64,000 nucleotides of DNA. It comes from Gonatopus flavifemur (taxonomy: Eukaryota > Arthropoda > Insecta > Hymenoptera > Dryinidae). This document shows, piece by piece, positions 46,101-59,967 of this stretch. The notes beneath the pieces are model-generated. The model saw only the letters and a program-made list of their open reading frames with translations. It did no database searches and was not told the origin of the DNA. The stretch's first letter is position 1. Each line of letters opens with the position of its first letter. The position numbers and the translations under genes were made by a program. The stretch covers positions 3,968,001 to 4,032,000 of the forward strand of contig JAFFJZ010000008.1 in NCBI GenBank assembly GCA_018340375.1, in the 5' to 3' direction.

Positions 46101-48016
46101 TTAGCTTTACCCCACCAATTTGATCTTCTTAAAAATTATATTGAGGATTTTTTGATTGCTATGACACTTCGAAAGACCTGTCAAAGCAATCCATTCATTT
46201 TTCATTTTGAGTAAAAAATTATATAGTCACGTATAAATGTTATATGTGATTTTAATTCACACACTCACATGTTTTGAATGAGTATAACTGAACAAATTTG
46301 CGGTGAATGCAGACACAAGTAAAATTTCTATTAATATTCTAAACAAACCATGTTGAATCATTCTCAGTAAATTATGCTCTAAAATTGTCTCTGTACCCAA
46401 TTCCGTTCCAAATTAAGATAAATACGGCTGATAATTATTTTCTGAGTATATCAATTTATTAGAAATATGTATAAAATAATACATATATACATGTAAGTTC
46501 TACATATAGATTTTCAATTACATGCTCGTATTTAGAGACCGGTATGGAAAAGATTGAATTATTTGTTGGTTGTATAATTTGATTATACACATCTACAAAA
46601 ATGATATAGATATGATCTGCAAAACCATGTGTGTGCGATTAAAGAAGAAAAAAAAGTTGATTAAGAACATGATGTGTATCCACAACCACACTTAATACCA
46701 CCATGGCATGCACTATCAGGCGCGTGTATCGACATTCAACAGTTCACAATCGTCATGCACACCCGATAGACAAATAAGCGTTGTACGCTGTTAACGAGTC
46801 ACGCCAGCTAACATTCATTGTTACGGTGAAATGAATTGCCCGTGTTCAATAATAGTTCATTTTCTTCGTGTTTTTCTTGATTGAATTTGTATGAGATTTA
46901 TTCATGCAATAGATATTTGAATTTGAGAAAATATACTATAGATGGAAATTCAAATTTGAATTTCTCAATCGATATACTAAGAAAAAGAATTTAGTCGAAT
47001 TCTATTGAACATTAAACAGCTAGAAATTCAGTTACCCCTCATAAAAATTCAATTGAATCAAATGAATTTTATTTATCATAATTGAATTTGCTATTCCCAT
47101 TTAATAAACTATTTTATCCATATCCCAACACTGTAGAAAAAATCTCCCTTGAGTCTCATCAAAATATTATGAAACTTTTTACATAACACAATCTATTAAA
47201 TTTCATAATATGATATCAATATAATATCAATAATATAATTCTTAATTTTAAGAACTTTCTTCTTGATTTTGATAAAATATTTGTGGATTTGATGATTAAT
47301 TTCTTATATTTCAACAAAACATTCTAAAATTTCATAACTCCTATTTAATTTAAGAACTTTATTAAATGCAATGTGGGAACATAAATTTCACAACGAATTC
47401 TGTATTGAATTTGAGAATTTTTTCTTAATAATAAAATCATCATCGCGAATAGGTATCTTTCTTATCTATACTTAAAAATGCTGAAAATGCTTGGCAGAGC
47501 CGGACGGAAAAGGTTTGTCCGTTCTTTGACTGGGTTTTGTTTCAGGATGTTCGCTTGAAAACTGAGAAAATTTGTCTACGACTTCATCCGAAACTGCTAC
47601 ACTTGAATATCCAGTTGGAAACTGATCATGTCCAGGCCATGATATCCAGTCAAAACCTGTCAAAAGTTATTATCCTGGTTTTTAACCAAATCAGTTTCTG
47701 ACCGGATTTCTTAGGATAAAATCCGGACAAAAACGAGCTGATATTTTCTATCTAGGTTAGCTTGGTATTTTCAGCGGGAATTGTTCGTTGGAACTTATCA
47801 AGTCTCATTAACCCCTTGCACTCCGTTGTCGCTGTATTTACGACATTAATGTTTGTGCACATGGGAATAGTTATCATTCGTATAAACATACTGAATCCAG
47901 CGATTCAGACTTTGGGCTACCATTTTTTCTATGGTCACAGTTATAGTTACCTTTTTCCGTGTAAAAATTGAAATTTTCGATCGTTCTGTGATAATAATCA
48001 CTGGGAGAAAACTATA
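46101..48016. other. Intron 2 spacer
   Basis: 47065-47130 is a degenerate copy of the interior of the 17587-17836 MITE (TTTTATTTATCATAATTGAA, ATTTAATAAACTATTTTATC). The rest is AT-rich with no gene. Confidence 0.45.
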
Positions 48017-48274
48017 TACACAGAGAAAAAACATTCAAAAAACTAGTACATTCCTACAGAATCGGTGTGATGAATGAAAACATCACTGTTATTATTAGAA
48101 AGTGTTGTAAAATATATGATTTACTTGACACTATTTAGCGTGCACGTGCAACCTTCCACATAGTCGAACAGACATTTCTACCGCACTGTCTAATAGTAAT
48201 AGTAAATTTTCACATATCCTGCTAAATTAGTAGAAATGTATTAATCTTTTCAACGTTCTTTTCCTTCGTGTGAT
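48017..48274. mobile_element. MITE with TACACAGAGAAAAAAC ends (258 bp)
   Basis: The left end (ACACAGAGAAAAAACATTC, ACTAGTACATTCCTAC) pairs with the right (GTAGAAATGTATTAATCTTT, AACGTTCTTTTCCTTCGTGT). Arms are imperfect. Confidence 0.6.
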
Positions 48275-51200
48275 ACCACATTATTAGCAGATATAACACT
48301 CGTAAGATGTAATTTTCATTGTGATAACAACCACTGTGATTAAATTCACTGTGAAAAATAATTGTACAACCTTCCACTCTCTGAATTTCCGCGAATTCCA
48401 TCCATTCTTAAACAGCAAAAATACTGCAACTAGCAATAAAATCCTAACTCCCAGAAAGGAGGTTTTCACTCTATTGGAATGAAATTTCAACCCCCTTGAA
48501 AGATTGAACTTTCAATTCTTTTATAAGAGTGAAGTTCTTCACTCTGATCAGATTCATAGTATTTTCACTCTTCAAGAAATTTCGGGAACACCAAAAATGG
48601 TAGCAAGAAAGTTTCTTCATGGACAGAAACCCCTTGACCATGTCCTGGTGGACGTTTTTTGTCAGTTCAAAAAGAATTCAACACACAAAAGACTGAATAG
48701 CTCCTCGAAGTGGAGAGAAATTTCCCTTGATTACCATCAACTTTCAATATTCAAATTATAACTTGAAAAAAAGAAAAAACAAAAGTGAACAACACATATG
48801 AAGTTCATCAGATTGCAAAAAAACCACTCCAGGCTTTGTAATCGAAAACTTTTAGATCAAATTAGGATTCATGTAATTATAGAATCATATGCAATGTTAC
48901 ATTGTGAATCGATAACCAGATTTCTCGTTTACATGATTCTTCATCAGTGTTGCTTCTAAGATGACTTCTCAACTATACTCAGCATTTAAATATCACGTGC
49001 AATTAATTAAGGAGACAAAAAATTCATATTATCAACATGTTGCTTGGATGTTGGATTTTTTATCGCAGAATATCACATGTAATGTCTTCAATGTACAACG
49101 CTGTAGTTTAATTGGCATTCATGAGTAGAATTTCTCAGGTTTTTTCAGCATCAATATTTGTTGCAACGATATTTACGAACAGCAGAATTAGTTTTCGATA
49201 TCGAAATCAAATTCTCAAAGTATTTTCGATCAATTGGTAATAATAATTATGATGCCATCTTGAAATGGAAATAATCAACATAAAAATTGTGTTAAAATCG
49301 ATCTACTTGAGTTGCATATTGATATAACATGAAATATCTGTTGTATTAACATTCGAGTAATTTGAACCTGAACCAATGCATCGGATCAACATGTTCCAGG
49401 CATCAATTGGAATATAATTCATTATCATGTGGTTTACTGTCAACGTTGCTAGATAAATTTTCTCCAAATGTTTGGGTAAACACAGAAGACATTTTTTTCG
49501 AGAATATTCGAGAAAGACTCCGAACATCCATTTGATACATGATTGGAATATTTCGTTGTATACTAAAACCTCAATTATCGATTTTCATACAACTTTCCAT
49601 AAGCAGAGAGTACCAGCTGAATAATTTTCTCAAACATCTGAAAACTTGAAATTTTATAAATCATCAATCCATGATTCGAATACCCACAAACAATGATAAT
49701 CTGCTTATTCAAATGAATTCAATCGTTATGTCAATGAAAGCTTCAGGACAAGAACCAAAGATTGATTTAACTCATTTGTAAAGAAATGAATATTTCGGTA
49801 TAAAACACAATAAAGAAGATAAAAGTTGAATTTGAAAGGGAAACTCTGTAACTTTTTTCCTTTCACGCTTCACCAAGAAATACCAAATGCATAAGCCTTG
49901 AACTCATCGTAGGATTTCTTAAATCGAATGAATAAGGAAAAAATTTGGTTTCTCTCAACTCTACCAAGAACCGACGTTACGTACTCATCTAATAAAAATT
50001 CTGAGTCAAGTATACTTTTAACTACTCGTAAATTTGGTCTTTCCATCTTCTTTTCTATATTTCAATTATTCAATCTTGGTTACGTTTTTTTCCTAATTTT
50101 ACAATCTTCTTACGAGCAGAGTGTTTACATTCTCACGCGTTGATGCATGACGAACCTTTTTCTCTTTCGTTGAACTATATTCTCCAAGCAAGATCGTGTC
50201 GATTCACCATTGCCAACATGTTGCATTTCATTTTGCAAATGCATGAAGTGACTCTTAAAAAAACATTTACCAATCGCGAGGTTGATTAATTCACGCACAG
50301 CATCAAATTAAGAAACTTCTGTCGTTTCAATAGTCGGTATGGTGGGTATCGATTCATAATCATTGGTCACGCATTTTCTTGCAATCAGGATCCATTTCGT
50401 ATCTCAATTCACGAATTCATTTATCAGTTCATTTACGAGTTCATAGGTTGTAAGTTTGCCACATATTTTTCTTGTTCTTGAACGAGTTCTATAACTCAGC
50501 GATTGTCGCGAAGCAAAAATTCTTGATAGAAATATTATTGTTTGAGCTCTGATAATCGAATGAATTTATTCGTCACAAAGAGCATAAAATGAGAAATAAA
50601 ATGAGAATCCTGTTGTATTCAAATGAATTAAGAAGAGAGGACGATGACTCTTTTATTTTCTTGACGAAAGTGTCTCCGTGTCCAATCCTCGAAAATTCAA
50701 GTTCCCTTTCACTTCGACCGATACGATCCTCACGCACCCATGGTCATCTGAGAGACAGTAAAAAAAGAAGAAGGATAAAGAACGAAGAGCAAACATGAGA
50801 AACAAAGATCGAGTAAGAGAAAACATCAGAGTTCCTTCAAGGCTTTTTCTCTCTATCCATCAGTCTTTCCTTCTCTCCAACATCTCAAGCGTTCTTTCAC
50901 TCGGTCTGTTTGGTAAGATTCATCCATTGGATTTTGATATCCACCTCAAATCTTGTGACCGACTGGGGAGAGTTGAAAATCATTCGCAACTGTTGTCATG
51001 TTCAAGACGTGGAATAAGTAGCTCAACCATCCACGGATCACAGGAAAGAAATAGAAATAAAAAAAGATTGGTTATCCAATCTTTTTTTTTCTCTATGTCC
51101 GTTCTTTTTCTTTGTTATTCTCTTTTCTCATTTCTTTTTTCAATAATAAGATAATTATCTTCACTAATTCTACACGATGGATCTCGTACCCCTCGATTCA

Positions 51201-52416
51201 TTGGGTAGAGAAAAATTATGGACCAACTTGTTCGTAATTACACGTTTGGTATAATGTAACGGATATACGTGATCATGAATACGCATTACTATAGGATTCT
51301 CTTATCTTATTTACTATGAAAAGATATTATATTGGATAGCTGCGAGAGGTTCGCTTGCGCTCAAACTGTTGCTGATAAAATTACGTCCGCTGTATTGATT
51401 CGATCAATATCTTAGAATACGGTACTAAGGAAAAATAAATGTAATAAAATATGGAAAATAGCAGTGGTTCGTTCCTATTGGAGAACTGTTATAAGGTAGA
51501 AAAAGTTCTTTTTAGCACAGAAGGATATTGCCAATCAAATTCTAGCGATGTCAAATGATCCTCGACGTATCGTAAATAACGTATACTTAAAAAGATGTCC
51601 AGACTGTACTCTAATTTTTCATATCATATTCAATAAAAGTAACTTGAATTCCAATTCCAATAACGGAAAGTTTGTTCAACTGCTGAATTTGCTGAGCTAC
51701 GATCTTATTCGACGTAACTCAACTATGCTTGTTCTATATGAATCTTATGAATGAAATGAATTCGTACCGGAGAATCATTATCCGCGTGTATGGCTTGTCC
51801 ATATCACAACCATCGGATGAAAGTGTAGCTTAATGGCTTAAATGAATAAAAAGTACAACATCACTATTGCTTGTAGTATAATTTTAGAAAAGCACGTTGT
51901 ATACAGCTCAACCACGTGTAGACCGCATACGACGTGCGGTTACCACAATAATAATCATCGTGCCTGAAGGGCAAGGGACCGAAGAAGGATCTCCGCTCAC
52001 GTAATCTATGTTAATGCGTCGGGATGGAAGCGATGGAAGGAAGTAATGATAGTGTTTTCAAAGTTCTGATTTCATGAGATATATATTCAACTTTATGAAC
52101 TCACCTTTACGGCTTGGTAACAGCAAGGACAATGTCGAAAATGAGACACTCGATTGGTTCTTTTGACCATAAGAATTTGAAACAAATCCCTCTTATCGTA
52201 CTTAAAATATTTAGTACATCGTGTAAAGCTTGCCTTGTATTACCACACGGAAAAAAATATGTATGTCACTTTTGGACGGAACACAATTTGGAGAAGAATT
52301 CGTACACTGGATTTTAATAATTCGTTGACTCTTTCCATTAATTCGATGATGAAAATAAAAAGTGGATTCCATTGTTCGAATAGTGAACACAGTTAACGAA
52401 TGATTAAAATCCAGTA
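48275..52416. other. Intron 2 spacer, nothing recognised
   Basis: A stretch of about 4 kb with few repeats. 50650-51060 is more complex, with C/T-rich and CpG-containing parts; frames there do not show splice borders or family motifs. Confidence 0.4.
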
Positions 52417-52697
52417 TACACTGAGAACCCAATTTTTTAGATTGAAAGAAAATTTTCTTTGCCCTCATTCTAATAAATATTTTTTTCAATGGAAGAATTC
52501 TTCATCAGATTGAAACAAATAATTTTCAAATTGAGGCAAAAATATCTTCCTTCTTGAATTCGAAGAATATAATTTCAATTCAATGAAAAATTCTCTCATT
52601 GGACAATCATGAACAATCTTTTCCACTGAAAACAAGATTTATCAGAATGAGGACAAAGAAATTTTCTTTAAATCTAAGAAATCGGGTTCTCAGTGTA
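52417..52697. mobile_element. MITE with TACACTGAGAACCC ends, copy 2 (281 bp)
   Basis: TACACTGAGAACCCAATTTT, AGAAAATTTTCTTTGCCCTC, ATTCTAATAAAT at the left is inverted at the right (ATTTATCAGAATGAGGACAA, AGAAATTTTCTTTAAATCTA, ATCGGGTTCTCAGTGTA). TA at both ends. Homologous to 45817-46100. Confidence 0.85.
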
Positions 52698-53345
52698 CTA
52701 ATTCTTGTCAAACTTGTGCTCCGTCCAAAATTGGCATACTAGTCAACGAAAATTTGGACTACTTATTTTTTCCGTGCAGATGAAGAGAATGTAACCCCGT
52801 CATATGGTAAGAATATTATGTTGGGAATTTACAATTCATGTTGAATTTAATTCAATCCATAGGAAAGTTGAAGAACGGTGTTTCCTGTTAATTTCATATC
52901 TTCACAGATAAAAATAAAGAAGTATATTTTTCATACAATTGATCAACATTTTTTGTTACCTCCTACGGTATTTTCAGTGTGACTTACTTCTTACAAAGTG
53001 AATAAATACTTCTTGAAAATTAGTCAAAAGTGCTCCAATGGAGTAACTTCTACTCCGAAAATAGTCATCCATACACTAACTGGGCAATGGAGTGAGAACC
53101 ACCGCCATTGGAATAGCAGTTACTCCTCATTTTTCTCCGTGTTTATCCATTGAAGCAAAATTTTGTTTAATCAATATTAACATAACCCAGATAACAACTC
53201 AACCTTGTTGCAAAGTTGTCAAGGGAGTCGATTTTTACGAGAATCAATCTTTTGTTTCGATTTTTTATTTTATTTTATTTTATTTCTATCACATTCAATT
53301 CATCTTTATTTATTCTGATATTTTATTTTCATTCCCAATAGCCTG
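52698..53345. other. Intron 2 spacer
   Basis: A TTTTA pentamer run lies at 53264-53283. 52760-53145 may contain another diverged foldback (a right end TTTTTCTCCGTGTTTA near 53131) but its left border is unclear. Confidence 0.35.
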
Positions 53346-53497
53346 CCCTGGTAAAAAAAGATAGAAACCGATGGTAAGAGTGACAAAACTGCATACAAAA
53401 CGATTTAAAATCTATCTGTCCCTATTTGTTCTTATCTTTTTCTATGCGGTTTTTGTTGACCTCTTCAATCGGTTTCTATCGTTTCTTTTTACCAGGG
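53346..53497. mobile_element. 152-bp MITE with CCCTGGTAAAAA ends
   Basis: CCCTGGTAAAAAAAGATAGA, AACCGATGG at the left pairs with ATCGGTTTCTATCGTTTCTT, TTTACCAGGG at the right. The termini differ from the CACNGAGAAA group. Confidence 0.78.
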
Positions 53498-55398
53498 TGA
53501 GCTTTGAAAGAATGTATAGGATTATTCTGAATGATTATTGATCACAGATATTATTGCAATGAAAAATTTTTGTGGTAGTCCAATTTAATAGCGGAATTTG
53601 ATGAATGATTAATGATTCACGATAGGTTAAACTTGTTTTGTAATTATGAATATTGTCGTTAATTTGACAAATTTTCAAGAACAATTGAGACGGTTTCAAC
53701 GGAATTCAGTTCAAAATATATTTTATCAATGAGATTTAATCGAATTATATGAAATTTGAGTTGTGAATAAGAATTAAAAACAATATTTTTTAAAGCGAAT
53801 TGAAAAGAAAAGGTATTGGATTATTCAATTTGAATATATGAAATGAAATACACTGAGAAAAATTTTGATTATATTTATAAAACAGATGAGGATAGCTATA
53901 ATAGATAATCGAAAATATTATATAATATATCTACTTAAAGTTATTATTCGTACAATAAAATTCATCATATTATATAGTAAGGGTACAATCTGTATAATAA
54001 TCTTTATTATATATCTCATAGATTTTGAATTAAGTCGTAACGAAGTGAAAATACTAGGAAGTACTTTTCAAATTATATCCAAAATTGAATGAATAATTTC
54101 TGATAATTGAGTTATTTTCGGTTTTCGAGGTACAATATAAGGAAAGTACAAAGGGATTAAAAATCGTATCGTAAGAGGATAATAATAAAACTTTGACCAA
54201 AGATTTAGATTCAATCTACCGCTTGTCCTCAGGATTAAATTCTTAAATATAATTTCTCAAAATGAAATGAGTTAATCATGAATATTAATTGATTAGTGTT
54301 GAAAAATAATTCAAAATTCAGAGTTGATCTGATGAAATGTAGTTGAAATTCTTTCATATTTGATTTTTTTGATAAATACATTGAATTTAGAGAACTACAA
54401 ATTTGAAACTTGGATTTGAATATTAATTGTTTCAGATTTTAAGGGATTTTAGTATGAATTAAAATAGAATGAAATTGATTTCTTTCAAAAAGCATTTAAT
54501 AGTCTAAATAAATTCACCAAAAATTCTTCAATCATTCCACTTTTTCATAAATATTTTGTTATGAATAAAAGTAGTTATCAAATAATGGCCATATGAGTCA
54601 CAAAGTTGAGTAGGAAAAAAATTTTTTATGAAAAATGTAATTTATGACCTTGCACAAACTGTTATTATTCATCTGTTCATCAAAAACATGTCTCTTTGTT
54701 TCAATAGGAGATCTTCTCTGTTCCATGAATTAAAATTTGAATAACTGCAGTGAATTGACTGTACAATAGCTGTAGCATAATCATTTGTTTTTTCATTGGA
54801 GACTAGTATTAATGAAATACGGAAGAAATCCCATGTGAATTCTGCATTGGTTTTCATTAATTTGACTAACTACTCCCATGACTCCGATTGCGATCACATT
54901 GGTACCAATGTTATATTCACAATTGTTTGTGGAGTACAGGAATGACAGTAGTGTTACTGCGGTACCCATGATTCTTTGTTTCATTCATTCAAAATAAAAA
55001 TTCAGTTGATCTAAACACAAAATGTAACATTTCAGTACAAGTTCGGTTTTCCCTCTTTCAATGCAAATCGATTCATGAAAATCGGTTTGTTGTTTGTTGC
55101 TACGTATCGAAGAAATCGGATCGTACAATTACAAATCTACGGTTCCCGAAATCAATGTTCTTCTCCAATGTTTTACCTTCACTTGTCAGCCAATCTTGGG
55201 GCAAGGTTAATGGGAAGTTCCTAGTTGACACACAAGGATATAAGTTTATAAAACCCTTGCATGCAGTAGAGTTGTAGCAAGTTTATCTTGCCGAGGTTGT
55301 CAATAACCAGCCAGAAACAATCGAATGACCAGGTTGACAAGCTTACGACAAGTCTACATAGAAAACTCCAAGTAGCTCTTTAGAAAATTTATGATGAA
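53498..55398. other. Intron 2 spacer, very AT-rich
   Basis: No exon or clear element; TACACTGAGAAAAATTTTG at 53849 resembles one terminus of the CACNGAGAAA group without a visible partner. Confidence 0.4.
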
Positions 55399-55637
55399 CA
55401 GAGAGAAGAGAATGGTAATATTTACCATACTAACATGACATTCGGTTTCATTTTATAAGTGATTTTTACTATATAAGAATATAATTCTTTGTCATTCTTC
55501 TGGTAATAATATATATGTCGCATAGTAATCATTATTCTGGAGAATTCTATTCTTGTATAGCAGCAATAACGATTTAATATAAAATCAGCCCGAATACTAT
55601 GTTAGCATGGTGAATATTACCATTCTTTTCTCTCCGT
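55399..55637. mobile_element. 239-bp foldback with GAGAGAAGAGAATGG ends
   Basis: GAGAGAAGAGAATGGTAATA, TTTACCATACTAACAT at the left is inverted as ATGTTAGCATGGTGAATATT, ACCATTCTTTTCTCTC at the right, an arm of 36 bp. Confidence 0.78.
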
Positions 55638-58439
55638 ATGGTACTCAAAATGTTTGACTATACATGAAATCAATCATTACAAAACTTCATATTATGTAGC
55701 AGATTTTTATTCACCGGCAGGCGATGTTCTTTCAATAAAAAATGGAATGATAATAATCAATTTCATATTGGTCTCACAGTATACTTTCTCACTATAAATC
55801 GAATGATCAGGAATTTTTTGAATCTGATTGAATAATAATATTTCTCTAGTTTTACTTTTTATTGCATCATCAATCTGCGCATTCGAATTGCATTCCGAGA
55901 ATCAAAACTTCTCATGATTGTGTTACAAAATGAATATTCATAACTTCTTCTCTTCTCTCTCATTCAGAGATTATATTATTTTGTAGATCTAATCCAATAC
56001 AATTAAGAACAAATTCAGATAATTTATAAAAATTTATGTAAATATTATCCCAATAAGCATATTCAAATGATAAAAAAAAAACTCATTATAACTGCATGTA
56101 GAACATATTTCATGATGAGAACGATAAAAATGTTGTAACAATCACTCGTTAAATAACGACAATCGGTATGAAATATTCGTTTTATTCGAAGTATCTCGTG
56201 TAGGAGTGAGAGAGAGTGTGAAGGAATTGTTATGTTGAGGTACCACTGTAGATTGCGATCTGCAGGGAATCAGAGATTGAGTTGAATATTTAATGGATTG
56301 ACAAAGGGAGATTTGTCCGTCGAGTTTCATATACATATAAAATATATATCTATCTATCCTTAGACCGTTGGTCGTAATGAGTTTGCATCGATAAACCGAT
56401 ATGACGAAGGAAGGGAGGCTACCATAACATCGTTGTTGTCGTCGTCACATTGTTACGGCACTTGGGCTGCTGTAAAAAACAGATTCGATCTCAAGTTGAG
56501 AGTAAGAACAGCAGGACCCATTCGAAAGTCTCAAAGTTGTACACGGCATAATATACGAGAGTACATACATATGTATATACATATGTCACGTATATGCAAA
56601 TCAACGTTCGTGAAACACTGAAAAGATCGAAGAGAAAAAATATCGAGATACCCACATGTTTGTATATGTATCGATTTGGTGGCAAGTAACGTAAGGACAC
56701 GTAAACCCTATCGTTCGCATACCTTTACGTTTTACGGTGATTATTGCATCAATAATAATAATTATTCCTCATGAGCGCAAAGAGAATTTGTTTTTCCATC
56801 TGTCCATTTCCATCGTTGAACGATCGCGATATGCATTATACGTATGTGATGTGCATACTTTACGCGCATACACAAATGTATGGTTACCATGCGGTGACAC
56901 GCCTGCTTCTGCCAACGGTGACGTCGAGTTCGCGTCATATTTTATATCGATGATATGTGTGGCAGGCTTTCATACGTGAATCGTATATCGACGATACCGT
57001 GAAAAGTAGTTTGAAAAATGGCAATTTGTACGTATCGATCTCGCTTGTTCATTTCTGTTTTCATAATTAACCAATGATTTCTAATATCAAGTTATTAGAA
57101 TAAGAACTACGAGTACAAGGACCTCGGTATCGAGTACCTTGGTATCAGATCGAAGGATAAATTATATGCAAATTACGAGAATGTATGCCGTAACAATTAT
57201 TATGATAAGATCCTTTGACACGTTGAAAAAGTAACCAGGAATGAATCCAGCGTAAGCGTCTCTTGCACTGAGACAAGAAATGAAAACGCGAATCTGAGCC
57301 CGGACGAAGGAAAAATAAGAACACGGCGAAAGAACGAGATGGGTGATGAGGTGAGGCGAGGAGCGAAAAATGGGCCCACGGGCCTAGCTCACGCTCTGGT
57401 TTCCACGAAGGAAACGGTTTTTACATCACGGTGCACCATCATTACAGCAATTTGGCACGCATACAAAACGGATGGTCCCTCCGGCGATTCATGGGAGAGA
57501 ACAAGAATTCTTAAATTCATACGAAAGAATATTCTCTTTGTCGAATGATACGGTATCGTAAATATCATAAGAGATCTTGTCGAATTCAGGACGAGAAAAA
57601 AAGAATATTGATTGATAATACGAGGGTAAAATTCTTCAAAGTTATTTCGAATCTTGGGATAGTAAACAAAAATATAATAATTGTAATTTGTATCGACGGA
57701 ACTCGGAAACTCAACTGTGAAAATATTTCGAAAAAGTTCCTATAATTTATCACAACAACTTTGCCATCGATTTCCAAACCTTTTCTGAAGTTTCAGAATT
57801 ACAACTCAAATTTGTCTGCAAATTCAGAAAAAAAAGGTTCAAAATACGATAAAACAATTTATGATAAGAAAACACATTCTTGTGAAAGAACTAGATGAAT
57901 GAAAATCAATTCCTCTCATCGTTTGATCTAACTTTCAATTTATGAGAAGCTTGCATTCAAGATACAAATAAATCTTCTTTTTCACCGTTATTTTTTGATT
58001 AGATGCGTGTACAACATTTCAGTGTCAGCACTGTTAGCACAAAAGATACCCTGGTCCAAAAATCCCATTCATTCCGATTAAAACCGCGGAAGTGAAATTG
58101 GAACCGAATGATAAATATGACATTTGTAACGGAATCTTGCAGATTCAATGAACATTAATAGGAATTGATGGGATTTTTTGACCCTAGTACTGCAATCATC
58201 AGACTATTTCGATATATTTAAAACCAACGAACCGTTCAAATTTGTTTCCATTATGAGTGATTTCTCATATGCATTGGTTCATCTCTAAAAAAGAAAAGTT
58301 CAATGAAAATGGTATTTCAAAATTTGATCAAACTCTATCGAATAAAAGATAATAGATTCTAGTGGTAAACCAATGCAGGTTATTTATTCAGATGAATAAC
58401 GAGTTACCAGAGATCTGCAGCACGTTTCTCGCGAATTTT
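55638..58439. other. Intron 2 spacer with a complex CpG-containing part
   Basis: 56385-57560 is less AT-rich, with CGTTGTTGTCGTCGTCAC, ATACATACATATGTATATAC and GGTGACGTCGAGTTCGCGTC runs. It has no foldbacks. It could hold conserved regulatory DNA. No coding exon is recognised. Confidence 0.35.
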
Positions 58440-58940
58440 GAGTCTCGACCAAAGTCGCGCGCATGCGTAGTGAATGTAACGCGCCACGCACGCGGTTTGA
58501 AGGCGAGGAAGGAGTAAAATATAAACGCGTAAGACGATAGGAGAGAACGCATGCGTGATCGTTCATACGTGTACAAACGTATAAGCATGCGCGTGTGTTC
58601 ACGCACATTCACGCATAAGAAAAGAGAAAGAAAAATATCGAGGAACAAGAGAAAGACGGTGTGAGTCAAGATGGCCGCCGTCATTGGTCCAGTCCGTTAC
58701 GGAGGAAAGCTTTGAATCTCCGTATGTATTACGTATATACATACATTGCTGTTCGTCTTTAATTCTCACCGCTGTCCTTCGTTTGTTCGTTCGTTCGTCG
58801 TTTCTTTCATACTTTTCTTTTTCTTCTTCGATCTTCTGTCTTACCTTCCATCAGCGTTCTCTTTGTTTCTTGCACTTGTATTGCTCTCTCCCTCTTTCTT
58901 TTTATTCTCTTGGGTTATCTGCGCTCCTCCTCCATCTTCG
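58440..58940 (+). promoter_or_regulatory. CpG-rich, promoter-like block in grh intron 2
   Basis: It contains GCGCGCATGCG, ACGCGCCACGCACGCGG and GCATGCGCGTGTG runs. AAGATGGCCGCC at 58668-58679 is a Pho/YY1-type site and ATTGG at 58682-58686 an inverted CCAAT box. Purines dominate upstream of the site and C/T downstream (58780-58940). The 20.2-kb block has the same arrangement. It could be an alternative grh promoter or the start of another transcript; no exon can be assigned. Confidence 0.35.
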
Positions 58941-59254
58941 GACAATCGCCATGATGCTGAATGTCACGTAAACGTTATATGCTTTTCATATGAGATACAC
59001 CACTATCCGAAGAAAGTTAATCCATCATTATCGATGTTCATCGAATAAATATGAATTTTTCAACTTTTTTCCACGTTTTCCCGTTCAAACAAGTGTAATT
59101 GAGAAATACAATGGGAGAATTTATCAAGTTCCATTATAGCAATGATGATATTCTGAATTAAGTCTTCAGAATTTCTTAGTATTTACTAATCCAGTAACCA
59201 TGTGATCCAGACAGATATTTCGAAAACTATCGCAGATGTGGAGAAAGGCTTCCC

Positions 59255-59464
59255 ACACGCAGAAAATAGAGGATCAGCGCCAGTCTGTGACAGATAGAGT
59301 TTTCACTTGAATTTGCTTTTAAAAACTCCCATAATTAGATGTATTTCTACAAGAAATTATGGTAATTTTTAAGCTATATTCAGGTAAATAATTTCATTCA
59401 TCATAGACTGGCGCTGATTCTCAATAAATTATGGGACTGTTAAAAAAATATGTTTTTCTGCGTG
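59255..59464. mobile_element. MITE with ACACGCAGAAAA ends, copy 2 (210 bp)
   Basis: Homologous to 8064-8263 along its length: GAGGATCAGCGCCAGTCTGT, GACAGATAGAGTTTT, TACAAGAAATTATGGTA, AGACTGGCGCTGAT and ATGGGACT. It lacks the TTGAAAAGTCCCATAATTTA part of the left arm and has extra bases before the centre. The end dinucleotides are CA, not TA. Confidence 0.82.
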
Positions 59465-59529
59465 CACCCAACACAATTTGTCACCATGTTATAATTGTAA
59501 TATCACTTGAAAATTGCAATGCAATGTAA

Positions 59530-59905
59530 CTTCCCAATCAGAAAAAACCAAAGTATGCCAATTTTGACAACAGGCGGAGTACAGTGCCAGTATTGGGCCC
59601 CCAAGAGTCGGCTAGCACGTACCCAGTATGGAAAAGCGTCACCATTTCGGACAAATGCCAGTACTGCTGCAGTACAGACCACCAGTACCCCGCCAGTCTT
59701 AGTCGGTACTGGCGCAGTACATCGCTAGTTGTGGAATTCTGATTGGGCGTATTGCGCCGGTACTGAAGACCATTACCGATTACCAGTACTGTGCCAGTAC
59801 CAAATACCCAGTACGGAAAAGCGTTATCATTTCGGACAAATACCAGTACTGCTGCAGTGCAGACCGCCAGTACTGCGCCAGTTGTTAGACAACGAATAAT
59901 TCCAC
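59530..59905 (+). repeat. GTACTG-rich element, copy 2, with internal duplication
   Basis: The start (AATCAGAAAAAACC, TTTTGACAACAGGCGGAGTA, CAGTGCCAGTATTGGG) matches the minus strand of 2800-2930. Inside, CCAGTATGGAAAAGCGTCAC, CATTTCGGACAAATGCCAGT, ACTGCTGCAGTACAGACC (59619-59682) recurs at 59808-59872 with a few changes, about 190 bp away. Frames through it are artefacts. Confidence 0.7.
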
Positions 59906-59967
59906 ACTGATGAAAAGTAGTTGCAACGCCACTATAACGAAACATTCTTTATGTTTGTTGCATGCAA

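Noticed and set aside
59538..59945. 135-codon minus-strand frame
   Set aside because: It consists of translated GTACTG-type repeats of a dispersed element; repetitive residues, no family match.
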